Part shown: positions 1-7,029 of the stretch, piece after piece | Layout: every line of letters starts with the position of its first letter | Numbering within the stretch: the stretch's first letter is position 1 | Assembly: GCA_947484245.1 (NCBI GenBank) | Contig: CANKOT010000077.1 | Span: 1-10,996, forward strand | From: Comamonadaceae bacterium | GTDB taxonomy: Bacteria > Pseudomonadota > Gammaproteobacteria > Burkholderiales > Burkholderiaceae | Length of the DNA: 10,996 nucleotides | Reading direction: 5' to 3' | Notes under the pieces: model-generated | Databases searched by the model: none | What the model was told of the DNA's origin: nothing | What the model saw: the letters and a program-made list of their open reading frames with translations, nothing else | Position numbers and translations under genes: made by a program

Positions 1-382
1 CAAACACCCGTTCATCATAATGGGTCATGACGGCCAGTTGAACAGACATGACTTTCTTGGATGAACTCAGGTTAACCAGAAACTCTCTGTCAATTTGCAT
101 GTAGGTGTACTCAAATCGAGTCAGCTCAGGAGAGCCTTTGATCTTTTTACCGGGCTTGCCGTCTTTCCCTTTTGCGTCTCCCTTTGCACCCGCTCCATGC
201 TCATCAGCTGCAGCAGCTAGCTCGGGATCAACCACCGGTTTGGGGTTGAAGAAACCCGACAAGAACAGTGTGGCAAAAACCACAATGATTAAAACGACAA
301 CCAAGCCCACGACTCCCAAAATAATTTTGAGTTTCGAGCCTTTCGGTTTTTCTTCAACAACTTCTTGTACTTCTTCAGCCAT
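1..382 (-). CDS. fliL: Flagellar basal body-associated protein FliL (partial, N-terminal part)
   Basis: FliL is a single-pass inner-membrane protein that surrounds or supports the MotAB stator at the flagellar base. The 127 residues visible show a short acidic/basic cytoplasmic start (MAEEVQEVVEEKPKGSK), one hydrophobic segment at about residues 18-42, a flexible periplasmic linker rich in Gly, Lys and Asp (about 62-84), and then the start of the conserved periplasmic domain (FEYTYMQIDREFLVNL at about 90-105, followed by a beta-strand pattern). The reading frame is open to the window edge, so the C-terminal part is outside. The start at 382 is supported by an AGAGG ribosome binding site at 389-393. 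It lies 42 nt downstream of the fliK stop on the same strand, so the two are probably one transcript, as in the usual fliK-fliL-fliM order. The identification rests on architecture, conserved pattern and neighbour; I consider it secure. Confidence 0.9.
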   Translation of the reverse strand, partial: MAEEVQEVVEEKPKGSKLKIILGVVGLVVVLIIVVFATLFLSGFFNPKPVVDPELAAAADEHGAGAKGDAKGKDGKPGKKIKGSPELTRFEYTYMQIDREFLVNLSSSKKVMSVQLAVMTHYDERVF

Positions 383-424
383 GAGGCACCTCTATAGGGT
401 CAACTTTACGATTGATACTTCGGA

Positions 425-2494
425 TTAAGCCAAAGTATCCCATCCGTCTGCAGATCTCAACTCTTTATGGGCCAATGCCGCGTTGGGTGTTTCTGGGGTC
501 TCTACCCTGACATTGGCTTCATTGAAGTTGTTTTGTCGGGGTGTCGAATTTCCGCCAGACTCACGTTGAGAATCGCTGTTCACCCAGACATTAGCAACTG
601 CCATGCCCGATTGTGCCAAGCCTTCGCGTAACTTCGACATACCTTGTGTGATCAATTCGCGTGTCAGTGCATTGTCGGTCTTAAATAGGGCATCTAAGCC
701 GCCACTGCGCATGTCCAGTTCCACGTCAATGCTGCCCAAGTGGCCTGGGTTGAGTTTCAAATGCAGGCGCCATTGGCCTTTTTCCATCTGTTCTTGGAGG
801 CGCTCACTCATGGCCTGTCCCAGTTTGTCTGCCAGTTGTTGTATTTGAGCACCCCGATCCTCTAAGCTTGGTGCTGGAGGGGAATTTGTTGAAGTTGGGC
901 CGATCAGGCTATGTGTGGAGCGAGATGGCTCAGTGTTTGACGCGCTCACGGGAGAAGAGCTTGACTCAAAAGTAGCGCTGCTTAGCGCAATGTTCAAGTC
1001 AGCTAGAAGGTCGATGCCAATGTCTGTATCGCCCAGATTAAGGGTGGCTTGAGGAATAGAAGCGCTGCTATTGTCAGATTTCAAGGCGGCTGAGGCTAAA
1101 TTCGCCCATGTTGTGGGGGTGTCATTGCCATTGAGTTTGGCCAATTGCCGGGTCATGGTTTCCCATGCGGGAACCATTCGCATGCGCATTGCATCGAGAG
1201 GGCCCATTTCAACGGGAGACTCACTGGCAGGTTGAATGATGCTTTTGGGTGCCACTGAATCCAAGGTCTTTGTCGCAACCTGAGCAAGCAGGGCGGCAGC
1301 CATCAAGGGAGTTTCAACCGAAATAGGCGCTTGTGATGCTGGAGTGGGTGCTGCAGCGCTGACCAGGCCCATTTGAATGGCAGGGTTAGGCAAATTCGCA
1401 GGTGCAACGCTGTGCAAAGCAGTCTGAGGGGATGCCACCAAGGATGATGCATTTTGCAGGGTGCCAGAGGCTTGGTTGGCCAGAAGCAAGCTGTTAAGGT
1501 CAGACACACTGACGCTCGAGCCCACGGTCATCTCTGCAACAGGGGTGTCAAAATTCTCATTTGCCTGAGCAGTATCAGTGCTTGGTTTTAACTGACTTGC
1601 CGTATTGATGGGCAAGCCACTTTGAAGCAATGCTTGGGGAGCTGGTTGTTGTTGATTCAATAAAGACACCGATGCCGATACCGGTGCTGATCCGGGCAAC
1701 GATGCCGGTGCCGATACCGGTGCCCCTGCAGCTCCCGGGTTTACGGTCAAGTTATTCAGATTGGCCATTGAATTTGGAGATGTCAGATTGAGACTCTGAT
1801 GAGGTGCATTCGCCCAAACCGATTGGGCTGCCTTTTGAGCTTCTAAATTGACCGGCATTGCACTGGGGTGCGAGGCCAACCAAGTCAGGGTTGAGGCCTT
1901 CGGAAAGGCCTCTGACAGAGAGATACCAACGAGTGGCAGCCCAACTTCTTGAACTTCCGCATTTTGAAGCGTGCCCATAACAGGGGCAGTTGGGACCCTA
2001 TTGAGCGTCAAGTCTGAGTTGATTGAGCTGGCCAATGACATCAGAGAACTAGCGTTGTTTGGAGGGTTTGTCATAGTCGCCCACCCAATGGAGGAGGTTG
2101 TTTCTGTGCCAACCTGTGTGCTTGGTGTGCCTATTAACAAGTCGCCAAACAAGGCCTTGACAGCACTTTCACCTAAACCCTGGGATCTTGCAAATTCAGC
2201 CAAACTTCCTGCATCGGGAAGCGGCGAAGTTGTGGTGATGAGTGAAAGTTGATCACCCAGGTTCAGAGTTTGCAGGCCCGAGGTGGCCAAACCAAGCCCG
2301 TTATCTGCTCCGGGTGCGGCAATGCCTTGCCGGTCTGTAGGTGTCATCAAGTCGCGCATGACCCCTGCAAATTCTTGACCCGACATGGTGCCAGACATGC
2401 TGGCGTCGACGCCACTCACGGGGGCTGTAGCCCCTAAAGACAAGGCATTGGGGGCGGTGGTGCTTGCGAAAATTAGGTTGGCATCCATGTTCAT
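425..2494 (-). CDS. fliK: Flagellar hook-length control protein FliK
   Basis: FliK is a secreted molecular ruler that measures hook length and switches the export gate protein FlhB from hook to filament substrates. The 689-residue protein has the expected layout: a long low-complexity part rich in Ser, Ala, Pro, Asn and Gln (about 1-560), then a compact C-terminal Flg_hook domain at about 565-650. The domain signature LKLNPGHLGSIDVEL begins at residue 579 and is followed by the TRELI...LREGLAQSGM...VWVNS pattern. There is no signal peptide, as expected for a flagellar type III substrate. Length is above the roughly 400-residue enterobacterial form but within the range of proteobacterial FliK. 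A tandem tetrapeptide repeat occurs at about residues 256-276. Codon 1 (2494) and codon 3 (2488) are both ATG, and no strong Shine-Dalgarno sequence separates them. It is first in the minus-strand unit, with fliL next. Confidence 0.92.
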   Translation of the reverse strand: MNMDANLIFASTTAPNALSLGATAPVSGVDASMSGTMSGQEFAGVMRDLMTPTDRQGIAAPGADNGLGLATSGLQTLNLGDQLSLITTTSPLPDAGSLAEFARSQGLGESAVKALFGDLLIGTPSTQVGTETTSSIGWATMTNPPNNASSLMSLASSINSDLTLNRVPTAPVMGTLQNAEVQEVGLPLVGISLSEAFPKASTLTWLASHPSAMPVNLEAQKAAQSVWANAPHQSLNLTSPNSMANLNNLTVNPGAAGAPVSAPASLPGSAPVSASVSLLNQQQPAPQALLQSGLPINTASQLKPSTDTAQANENFDTPVAEMTVGSSVSVSDLNSLLLANQASGTLQNASSLVASPQTALHSVAPANLPNPAIQMGLVSAAAPTPASQAPISVETPLMAAALLAQVATKTLDSVAPKSIIQPASESPVEMGPLDAMRMRMVPAWETMTRQLAKLNGNDTPTTWANLASAALKSDNSSASIPQATLNLGDTDIGIDLLADLNIALSSATFESSSSPVSASNTEPSRSTHSLIGPTSTNSPPAPSLEDRGAQIQQLADKLGQAMSERLQEQMEKGQWRLHLKLNPGHLGSIDVELDMRSGGLDALFKTDNALTRELITQGMSKLREGLAQSGMAVANVWVNSDSQRESGGNSTPRQNNFNEANVRVETPETPNAALAHKELRSADGWDTLA
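1668..1727 (-). repeat. Imperfect 12-bp tandem repeat within fliK
   Basis: Five consecutive 12-bp units on the plus strand (ACCGATGCCGAT, ACCGGTGCTGAT, CCGGGCAACGAT, GCCGGTGCCGAT, ACCGGTGCCCCT) are degenerate copies of one sequence. Read on the minus strand they encode an Ser-x-Pro-x type tetrapeptide series (SAPA, SLPG, SAPV, SASV) in the disordered part of FliK. Because 12 bp is a multiple of three, gain or loss of a unit would keep the frame and change the ruler length by four residues. Confidence 0.8.
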
Positions 2495-2550
2495 TCCATG
2501 CTGGTTATTTCAAATTCAAGCCCAAAGTCATGGGCCGCTTCAGCTTAGTT

Positions 2551-2566
2551 AGCAAAAACTGTGACA
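2551..2566 (-). promoter_or_regulatory. Possible sigma-54 promoter facing fliK
   Basis: Read on the minus strand, TGTCACAGTTTTTGCT has the -12 element TTGCT, the CAC of the -24 element, and correct spacing, but the invariant GG is GT. The predicted start near 2540 would give a leader of about 45 nt before the fliK ATG at 2494, a sensible distance. The mismatch in the most conserved dinucleotide keeps the confidence low. Confidence 0.35.
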
Positions 2567-2604
2567 ACTTGGCATTGCCGCTGTCGGTAATGAGTGCTAT
2601 GGCT

Positions 2605-2621
2605 TTGGCACGGACTTTGCA
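2605..2621 (+). promoter_or_regulatory. Sigma-54 (RpoN) promoter facing flhA
   Basis: The sequence TTGGCACGGACTTTGCA matches the sigma-54 consensus TGGCACG-N4-TTGCW essentially perfectly. The invariant GG is at 2607-2608 and the invariant GC at 2619-2620, with the required 10-nt spacing between them. Transcription would be expected to begin about 12 nt beyond the GC, near 2632. This predicts dependence of the flhA operon on RpoN and an enhancer-binding activator such as a FleQ-type protein, which is established for flhA in polarly flagellated gammaproteobacteria. The start would fall only about 2 nt before the flhA ATG. Confidence 0.75.
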
Positions 2622-2633
2622 GAGTACCAAGCT

Positions 2634-4730
2634 ATGAGCACCTTCACACTGTCAACAGTTCGACAGAACTTGTCCAAATTCGATTACACCGGCCTGGGGT
2701 TACCCGCTATGGTGCTTTTGATCATGGCCATGTTGGTCGTGCCGCTACCGCCTCTGCTTCTGGACATTTTGTTCACCTTCAACATTGGCTGCAGTTTGTT
2801 GATCATCATGATTGCCATTGGCACACGCAAACCGCTTGAATTTTCATCTTTTCCCTCCGTCTTGTTGTTTGCCACCATGCTTCGCTTGGGTTTGAATGTG
2901 GCTTCCACCAGGGTTATCTTGGTGAGCGGCCATGAAGGCCATGATGCAGCTGGCAAAGTGGTGGCTGCATTTGGAGAGTTCGTGATTGGGGGCAACTATG
3001 TAGTTGGTTTCATTATTTTTGCGATTCTCATGATCATCAACTTCATCGTGGTTACAAAGGGAGCAGGGCGTGTATCTGAAGTAAATGCTCGCTTTACCTT
3101 GGATGCAATGCCTGGTAAGCAAATGTCAATTGACGCTGATTTGAATGCTGGCGTGATTGATCAAGAAACCGCAAAAAAGCGTCGCGAAGAACTTTCGCAA
3201 GAATCGGACTTCTTCGGCTCCATGGACGGTGCCTCCAAATTTGTAAGTGGCGATGCGGTGGCCGGTTTGCTTATATTGGTCATTAACTTAATTGGCGGTT
3301 TGGCCATTGGTGTGGGACAACACGGTTTGTCGCTCAGTGAAGCCGGACGCATTTACACACTCCTGACCATTGGCGATGGTCTGGTAGCCCAAATTCCTTC
3401 CTTGTTCTTGTCGCTGGCCACGGCCATCATTGTGACCCGCGTCACCACCTCTGAGTCTATGACCGAGCAGGCCAGCTCGCAGCTTTCCAATCCAACGGCT
3501 TTGTACATGTCAGCCGCCATTTTGGCCATTTTGGGCTTGGTTCCCGGCATGCCTCACTTGGTATTCATTACCTTGGCCTTGTGTACCGCTGGCTTGGCCT
3601 GGCGCATTACCCAAAAACAAGCCGAGCCTGTTTCGACACCTGCAGAGCAAGCCGCGTTGGCGGCGGCTGAAGAGCCCAAAGAATTGAACTGGGACGATGT
3701 TGATCAAGTTGATTTAATTGGTTTAGAAATTGGCTATGGCCTCATTCCCTTGGTTAACCCCGAAACGGGTGGTCAACTCATGAACCGTGTGAAGGGTGTG
3801 CGCAAAAAATTGTCTGCAGAATTGGGCTTTTTGGTCCAGCCTGTTCGAATTCGCGATGCCCTCACCATTGATCCCGATGCGTACCACATTGTTTTAAAAG
3901 GCGTGGTGCGAGGTAAAGGCCAAATCAAGGTGGGCCGCGAAATGGCCATTAATCCTGGCCAGGTCTATGGAACTTTGGAAGGCGAAGCCACAAAAGAGCC
4001 CGCTTTTGGCTTGGATGCTGTTTGGATTGACCCTTCACAGCGCGATTACGCCAGAACGCTTGGCTATACCGTGGTTGACCCAAGTACAGCCATTGCCACC
4101 CACTTGAATAAAGTGCTCAGAGACAACTCGGCTGATTTGCTCAGCCATGACGAAGTACAGCAGTTGTTAGACAAATTGGCCTCCAAGTCACCCAAGTTGG
4201 TTGAAGATTTGGTGCCAGGTAAGTTGTCTTTGGGTGTTGTGACTCGCACTTTGCAAAATTTATTGAACGAGTCGGTTTCCATTCGCGATATGCGCAGCAT
4301 TGCCGAAACGCTGTCTGAGGTAGCCTCACGCACCCAAGACCCCGATCAGTTGACGTCGCTGGTTCGACCCAAATTGGGACGCATGATTGTTCAAAGCTTG
4401 GTTGACGAAAGCAACAGCCTGTCGGTTATGACACTAGATCCCAACCTGGAACAACTCTTGCATAACATCTTGCAACAGTCGGCTCCTGGACAGAATATGG
4501 CAATTGAGCCTGGTTTGGCAGAGAGATTGTTTGGTGCGTTGCGTGAAGGAGCGCGTGCTGTGGAAGAAATGGGTCATCCTGCAGTTTTGGTGGTCTCTCC
4601 TGCGATTCGTCCTTGGCTTTCAAAAGCGGTTCGTTATCGCGTGAATGAGTTAACCTTGCTTTCATATAGTGAAATCCCGGATGACCAAAGCGTGAAAGTG
4701 ATTCACACCGTGCATGCCGAAACCCGTTGA
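2634..4730 (+). CDS. flhA: Flagellar type III export gate protein FlhA
   Basis: FlhA forms the nonameric export gate of the flagellar type III secretion system, coupling proton flow to export and docking chaperone-substrate complexes on its cytoplasmic ring. The 698-residue length is normal for the family. The N-terminal half holds the membrane segments (first at about 22-40, last ending near 325). The FHIPEP signature region is at about 141-171 (TKGAGRVSEVNARFTLDAMPGKQM), and the Lys-Asp pair at 202/207 (KFVSGD) matches residues implicated in proton use in the Salmonella protein. The C-terminal half is the soluble FlhA-C domain, separated by an Ala/Glu-rich linker at about 335-355. The start at 2634 places the VPLP motif after membrane segment 1 at residues 36-39, exactly as I recall for the enteric protein. 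No Shine-Dalgarno sequence precedes the ATG. The gene is first in flhA-flhF-flhG-fliA; flhB, its usual neighbour, is not adjacent. Confidence 0.97.
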   Translation: MSTFTLSTVRQNLSKFDYTGLGLPAMVLLIMAMLVVPLPPLLLDILFTFNIGCSLLIIMIAIGTRKPLEFSSFPSVLLFATMLRLGLNVASTRVILVSGHEGHDAAGKVVAAFGEFVIGGNYVVGFIIFAILMIINFIVVTKGAGRVSEVNARFTLDAMPGKQMSIDADLNAGVIDQETAKKRREELSQESDFFGSMDGASKFVSGDAVAGLLILVINLIGGLAIGVGQHGLSLSEAGRIYTLLTIGDGLVAQIPSLFLSLATAIIVTRVTTSESMTEQASSQLSNPTALYMSAAILAILGLVPGMPHLVFITLALCTAGLAWRITQKQAEPVSTPAEQAALAAAEEPKELNWDDVDQVDLIGLEIGYGLIPLVNPETGGQLMNRVKGVRKKLSAELGFLVQPVRIRDALTIDPDAYHIVLKGVVRGKGQIKVGREMAINPGQVYGTLEGEATKEPAFGLDAVWIDPSQRDYARTLGYTVVDPSTAIATHLNKVLRDNSADLLSHDEVQQLLDKLASKSPKLVEDLVPGKLSLGVVTRTLQNLLNESVSIRDMRSIAETLSEVASRTQDPDQLTSLVRPKLGRMIVQSLVDESNSLSVMTLDPNLEQLLHNILQQSAPGQNMAIEPGLAERLFGALREGARAVEEMGHPAVLVVSPAIRPWLSKAVRYRVNELTLLSYSEIPDDQSVKVIHTVHAETR

Positions 4731-4750
4731 ACATCGAATAGAGCGAGATC

Positions 4751-6214
4751 ATGGAACTAAAAAGAATTCTAGCCCGCGACACACGCAGTGCGACAGAGCA
4801 GGCGATGGCCATGTATGGACCAGATGTCCTGATCATTTCCAACAACCGAGTGTCGGGTCAAACTGAGTTGGTGGTGGCATTGGATGTGGCGGCTGAGTCA
4901 GCTACCTCAGTTTTGAATGAAGAAATGCCGACGGTCATGCCTAGTGTGCCGGTCGTGGCTGCCAGCCCTGAAAAAATCGAAGCTAAAGAGGCATCGCCCT
5001 CTGGCACAGACAACGAATTTGGTGATCATTTGCATGTGTTGTTGACACGCGGCGCAGGGGTGTCAGCATCAGCATCAGCACCCGCTGAAGTTGCCCAAGT
5101 TAAGGCGCCCGTTGAAGTTAAAAAACCCGCCGCCAAGGCCGCGCCTGTGGAAAAGAAGAAAACAGTGCGCAAAGTTGCTGCCCCCGCTGCAAAGAAGACA
5201 CCCCCTTCAAAACTGGCCCCTAAAGAAGAATTCCGTGCGGATGGCCAACACGAACAAATCCGAAGTCAAGAAATTGTGAGTCTGGTTCGCGAAGAGTTGG
5301 CTGCATTGCGCCGTGAATTCAGGTTGAGTCAACAAACCATGGGCTGGGAATCGCAACAAAGATGGTCTGAGCCAATTGCCCCGATTGTAGAAAACTTGGT
5401 GCAATCTGCCATGCCGTTTGAGTTAAGGACTTTGTTGCTTGACGGTTTGAAAGAGCAAAACACTTTCAAGCAAGCCATGAAAAGCATTCGAGATACGCTC
5501 ATGTGCAATTTGAAGCGTCCTCAAGCAGCCTTGCCGACAGCCGGTGTTCATGTGTTGGCCGGCCCTTCTGGTGCTGGCAAAACGCTCATGGTGGCGCGGT
5601 TGGCCCAACAAATGGCATTGGCCGAGGGTGCAGAAAAGGTTGCCGTGGTGTCATTTCAAGACACACGGGCTGGCGCATGGAGCCAAACTCAAATGCTTTG
5701 CGCCCAATCGGGTGTCGATAGTTTCCGTGCCACCGATTTAGACACCTTAAAGTTGGTGTTAGACGAACTCTCAAGCCGCCAATTGGTCCTTATTGACACG
5801 GCCAGCGTCCAAATGGGCGAGCGTTTGTTAGACGTTTTGAAAGTTTTGCCCACCGCCTCACTGCATGCCGTGGTGCCTGCCGACGCCTCTGCTGTCACCC
5901 TTAAGCGCGTGCTGCTCGATTCAAAAATGAACTGGAGCAGCCTTATGGTTAGTAAAGTTGATGAATCTAGTGCGCCATGGGCCTTATTGCAGTTTTTGAC
6001 ACAAGATGCTACTAAACTCTCGCTGTCTGTCGGTAGTTGCTCTGACCGTGTGGCAGCAGGTGGTATGGAAATGTCGCCTTCTGTTTTGGTCAATCTGGCA
6101 ATTGCACAATTGACGCCAGCTGAGCTTTCTGCACAGCCAACTTTGTCTAACCCTGCTGAATTGAAGCGCACACCCGTCGCGCGCAAAACAGCTCAACGAG
6201 AAATTCATGGATAA
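4751..6214 (+). CDS. flhF: Flagellar SRP-family GTPase FlhF (divergent G domain)
   Basis: FlhF is the third SRP-type GTPase (with Ffh and FtsY); it sets flagellar position, typically recruiting the first basal-body parts to the pole. The 487 residues comprise the FlhF-specific start (MELKRILARDTRSATEQAMAMYGPDVLIISN, the B domain), a Lys/Pro/Ala-rich linker at about 105-157, a helical N domain (about 165-255), and the G domain. The P-loop GPSGAGKT at 271-278 is intact. Other G motifs are altered: DTR in place of the usual DTYR (304-306), DTAS instead of DTAG (349-352), SKVD instead of TKLD (401-404), and no recognisable GQ-V-PED closing motif near 427-440. It starts 20 nt after the flhA stop and overlaps flhG by 8 nt, implying coupled translation. 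The identity is firm from N domain, order and P-loop; full GTPase activity is doubtful. Confidence 0.9.
   Translation: MELKRILARDTRSATEQAMAMYGPDVLIISNNRVSGQTELVVALDVAAESATSVLNEEMPTVMPSVPVVAASPEKIEAKEASPSGTDNEFGDHLHVLLTRGAGVSASASAPAEVAQVKAPVEVKKPAAKAAPVEKKKTVRKVAAPAAKKTPPSKLAPKEEFRADGQHEQIRSQEIVSLVREELAALRREFRLSQQTMGWESQQRWSEPIAPIVENLVQSAMPFELRTLLLDGLKEQNTFKQAMKSIRDTLMCNLKRPQAALPTAGVHVLAGPSGAGKTLMVARLAQQMALAEGAEKVAVVSFQDTRAGAWSQTQMLCAQSGVDSFRATDLDTLKLVLDELSSRQLVLIDTASVQMGERLLDVLKVLPTASLHAVVPADASAVTLKRVLLDSKMNWSSLMVSKVDESSAPWALLQFLTQDATKLSLSVGSCSDRVAAGGMEMSPSVLVNLAIAQLTPAELSAQPTLSNPAELKRTPVARKTAQREIHG
5063..5080 (+). repeat. Three TCAGCA hexanucleotide copies in flhF
   Basis: Three perfect tandem copies of TCAGCA encode Ser-Ala-Ser-Ala-Ser-Ala at the start of the FlhF linker. 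Copy-number change would stay in frame. It is too short to claim phase variation. Confidence 0.6.
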
Positions 6215-7025
6215 AACCACCATGACACAAGTGATCGGTATTGCCAGTGGCAAAGGCGGGGTGGGTAAAACCACAGTCTCTGTCAATTTGGCGGTAGCGC
6301 TCCAAGGCATGGGGCATCGCGTCATGCTGTTTGATGCTGATCTTGGTTTGGCCAATGCTCAAATTGCGTTGGGTTGCCGATGCCCGTTCAACTTGACTCA
6401 CTTTTTGTCAGGTGAAAAAACCCTGCAAGAAATTATTGTCACAACACGCCAAGGTGTGAAGTTGGTGCCGGGCGCATCGGGCGTGCAAGAAATGGCGGCG
6501 CTCAGCGATTCAGATGCCAATCGAATTGTGCAAGCCTTCAGCTCTCTTGAAGATCAAATTGATTACCTCATCGTTGACATGGCCGCTGGCATAGCGCCTG
6601 CCGTGATGTCGTTCATGTCGGCTTGTGCGCGAAGGTTTGTGGTGGTTCGAGACGACCCCTCTTCTATTGCAGATGCCTATGGCACCATCAAGGTGCTGAT
6701 ACAAGATCACGGTTTGGATGAAATTTATTTGATTCCCAATGGCGTTGCTTCAGCCCAAGAGGGCTATCAACTGTTTGAAAGAATCAATCAAGTTTGCGCC
6801 AGATTTTTAAACCACACTGTTCGATATTTGGGGTCGATTGAAAACGACGAAATGATCTTGTCGGCCCTTAAAAAATACCAATCGGTGTTGGAGTTTGCGC
6901 CAGGCAGCTCTGGCTCAAGAGATTTCAGGCGTTTGGCAGAGGCCGTTTGTCAGTTGTCACCTTCAGATCGCGCATCTGGGGGGCTTCAGTTTTTCCTAGA
7001 GCGCCTGGTTAAGGCGAGGGCTTAA
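6207..7025 (+). CDS. flhG: MinD-like ATPase FlhG (FleN), flagellar number regulator
   Basis: FlhG/FleN is a ParA/MinD-family ATPase that limits flagellar number, acting on FlhF and on the FleQ-type master activator in species that have it. The 272 residues show the deviant Walker A motif GKGGVGKT at 15-22, the switch I/DADLGLAN motif at 43-50, and the Walker B-like region LIVDMAAGIA at 121-130. The segment RDDPSSIADAYGTIK (148 onwards) corresponds to the usual DEPTS-x-TDAY element. Only about 14 residues precede the P-loop, so the N-terminal DQAxxLR helix that stimulates FlhF GTPase in other FlhG proteins is absent. Upstream of the ATG at 6207 the frame is open only to 6165 and contains no ATG, GTG or TTG, so the short N-terminus is not a start-choice error. 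It overlaps flhF by 8 nt and ends 4 nt before fliA. A C-terminal amphipathic membrane-targeting helix (FFLERLVK) is plausible. Confidence 0.92.
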   Translation: MDKTTMTQVIGIASGKGGVGKTTVSVNLAVALQGMGHRVMLFDADLGLANAQIALGCRCPFNLTHFLSGEKTLQEIIVTTRQGVKLVPGASGVQEMAALSDSDANRIVQAFSSLEDQIDYLIVDMAAGIAPAVMSFMSACARRFVVVRDDPSSIADAYGTIKVLIQDHGLDEIYLIPNGVASAQEGYQLFERINQVCARFLNHTVRYLGSIENDEMILSALKKYQSVLEFAPGSSGSRDFRRLAEAVCQLSPSDRASGGLQFFLERLVKARA

Positions 7026-7029
7026 ATTC

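Larger units (their letters stand above)
2495..2633. promoter_or_regulatory. Divergent control region between fliK and flhA
   Basis: This 139-bp intergenic segment lies between the head-to-head starts of fliK and flhA, so both operons must be driven from here or from further inside the opposite gene. It contains a sigma-54-like element for each direction, about 40 bp apart. No clear long inverted repeat that would mark an enhancer-binding protein site could be picked out by eye; only a short GGCATTGCC near-palindrome is present at 2571-2579. Confidence 0.6.

Noticed and set aside
400..410. Minus-strand TAAAGTT upstream of fliL, like a sigma-28 -35 element
   Set aside because: It lies too close to the fliL ATG for a -10 element and a transcription start.
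105..428. Plus-strand 107-residue open frame at the left edge
   Set aside because: It is antisense to fliL, which has a conserved transmembrane protein pattern and ribosome binding site; the plus-strand product has Ser/Thr/Pro-rich shadow composition.
1671..1720. GCCGATAC sequences resembling a sigma-28 -10 element
   Set aside because: They are parts of the 12-bp coding repeat in fliK, with no -35 partner at 11 nt and no gene start downstream.
1668..1727. Short repeats as a CRISPR array
   Set aside because: Contiguous 12-bp degenerate units without spacers inside a coding gene are a tandem coding repeat.
5689..6186. Minus-strand 165-residue open frame
   Set aside because: It is antisense to the flhF G domain with shadow-like composition and no ribosome binding site of note.
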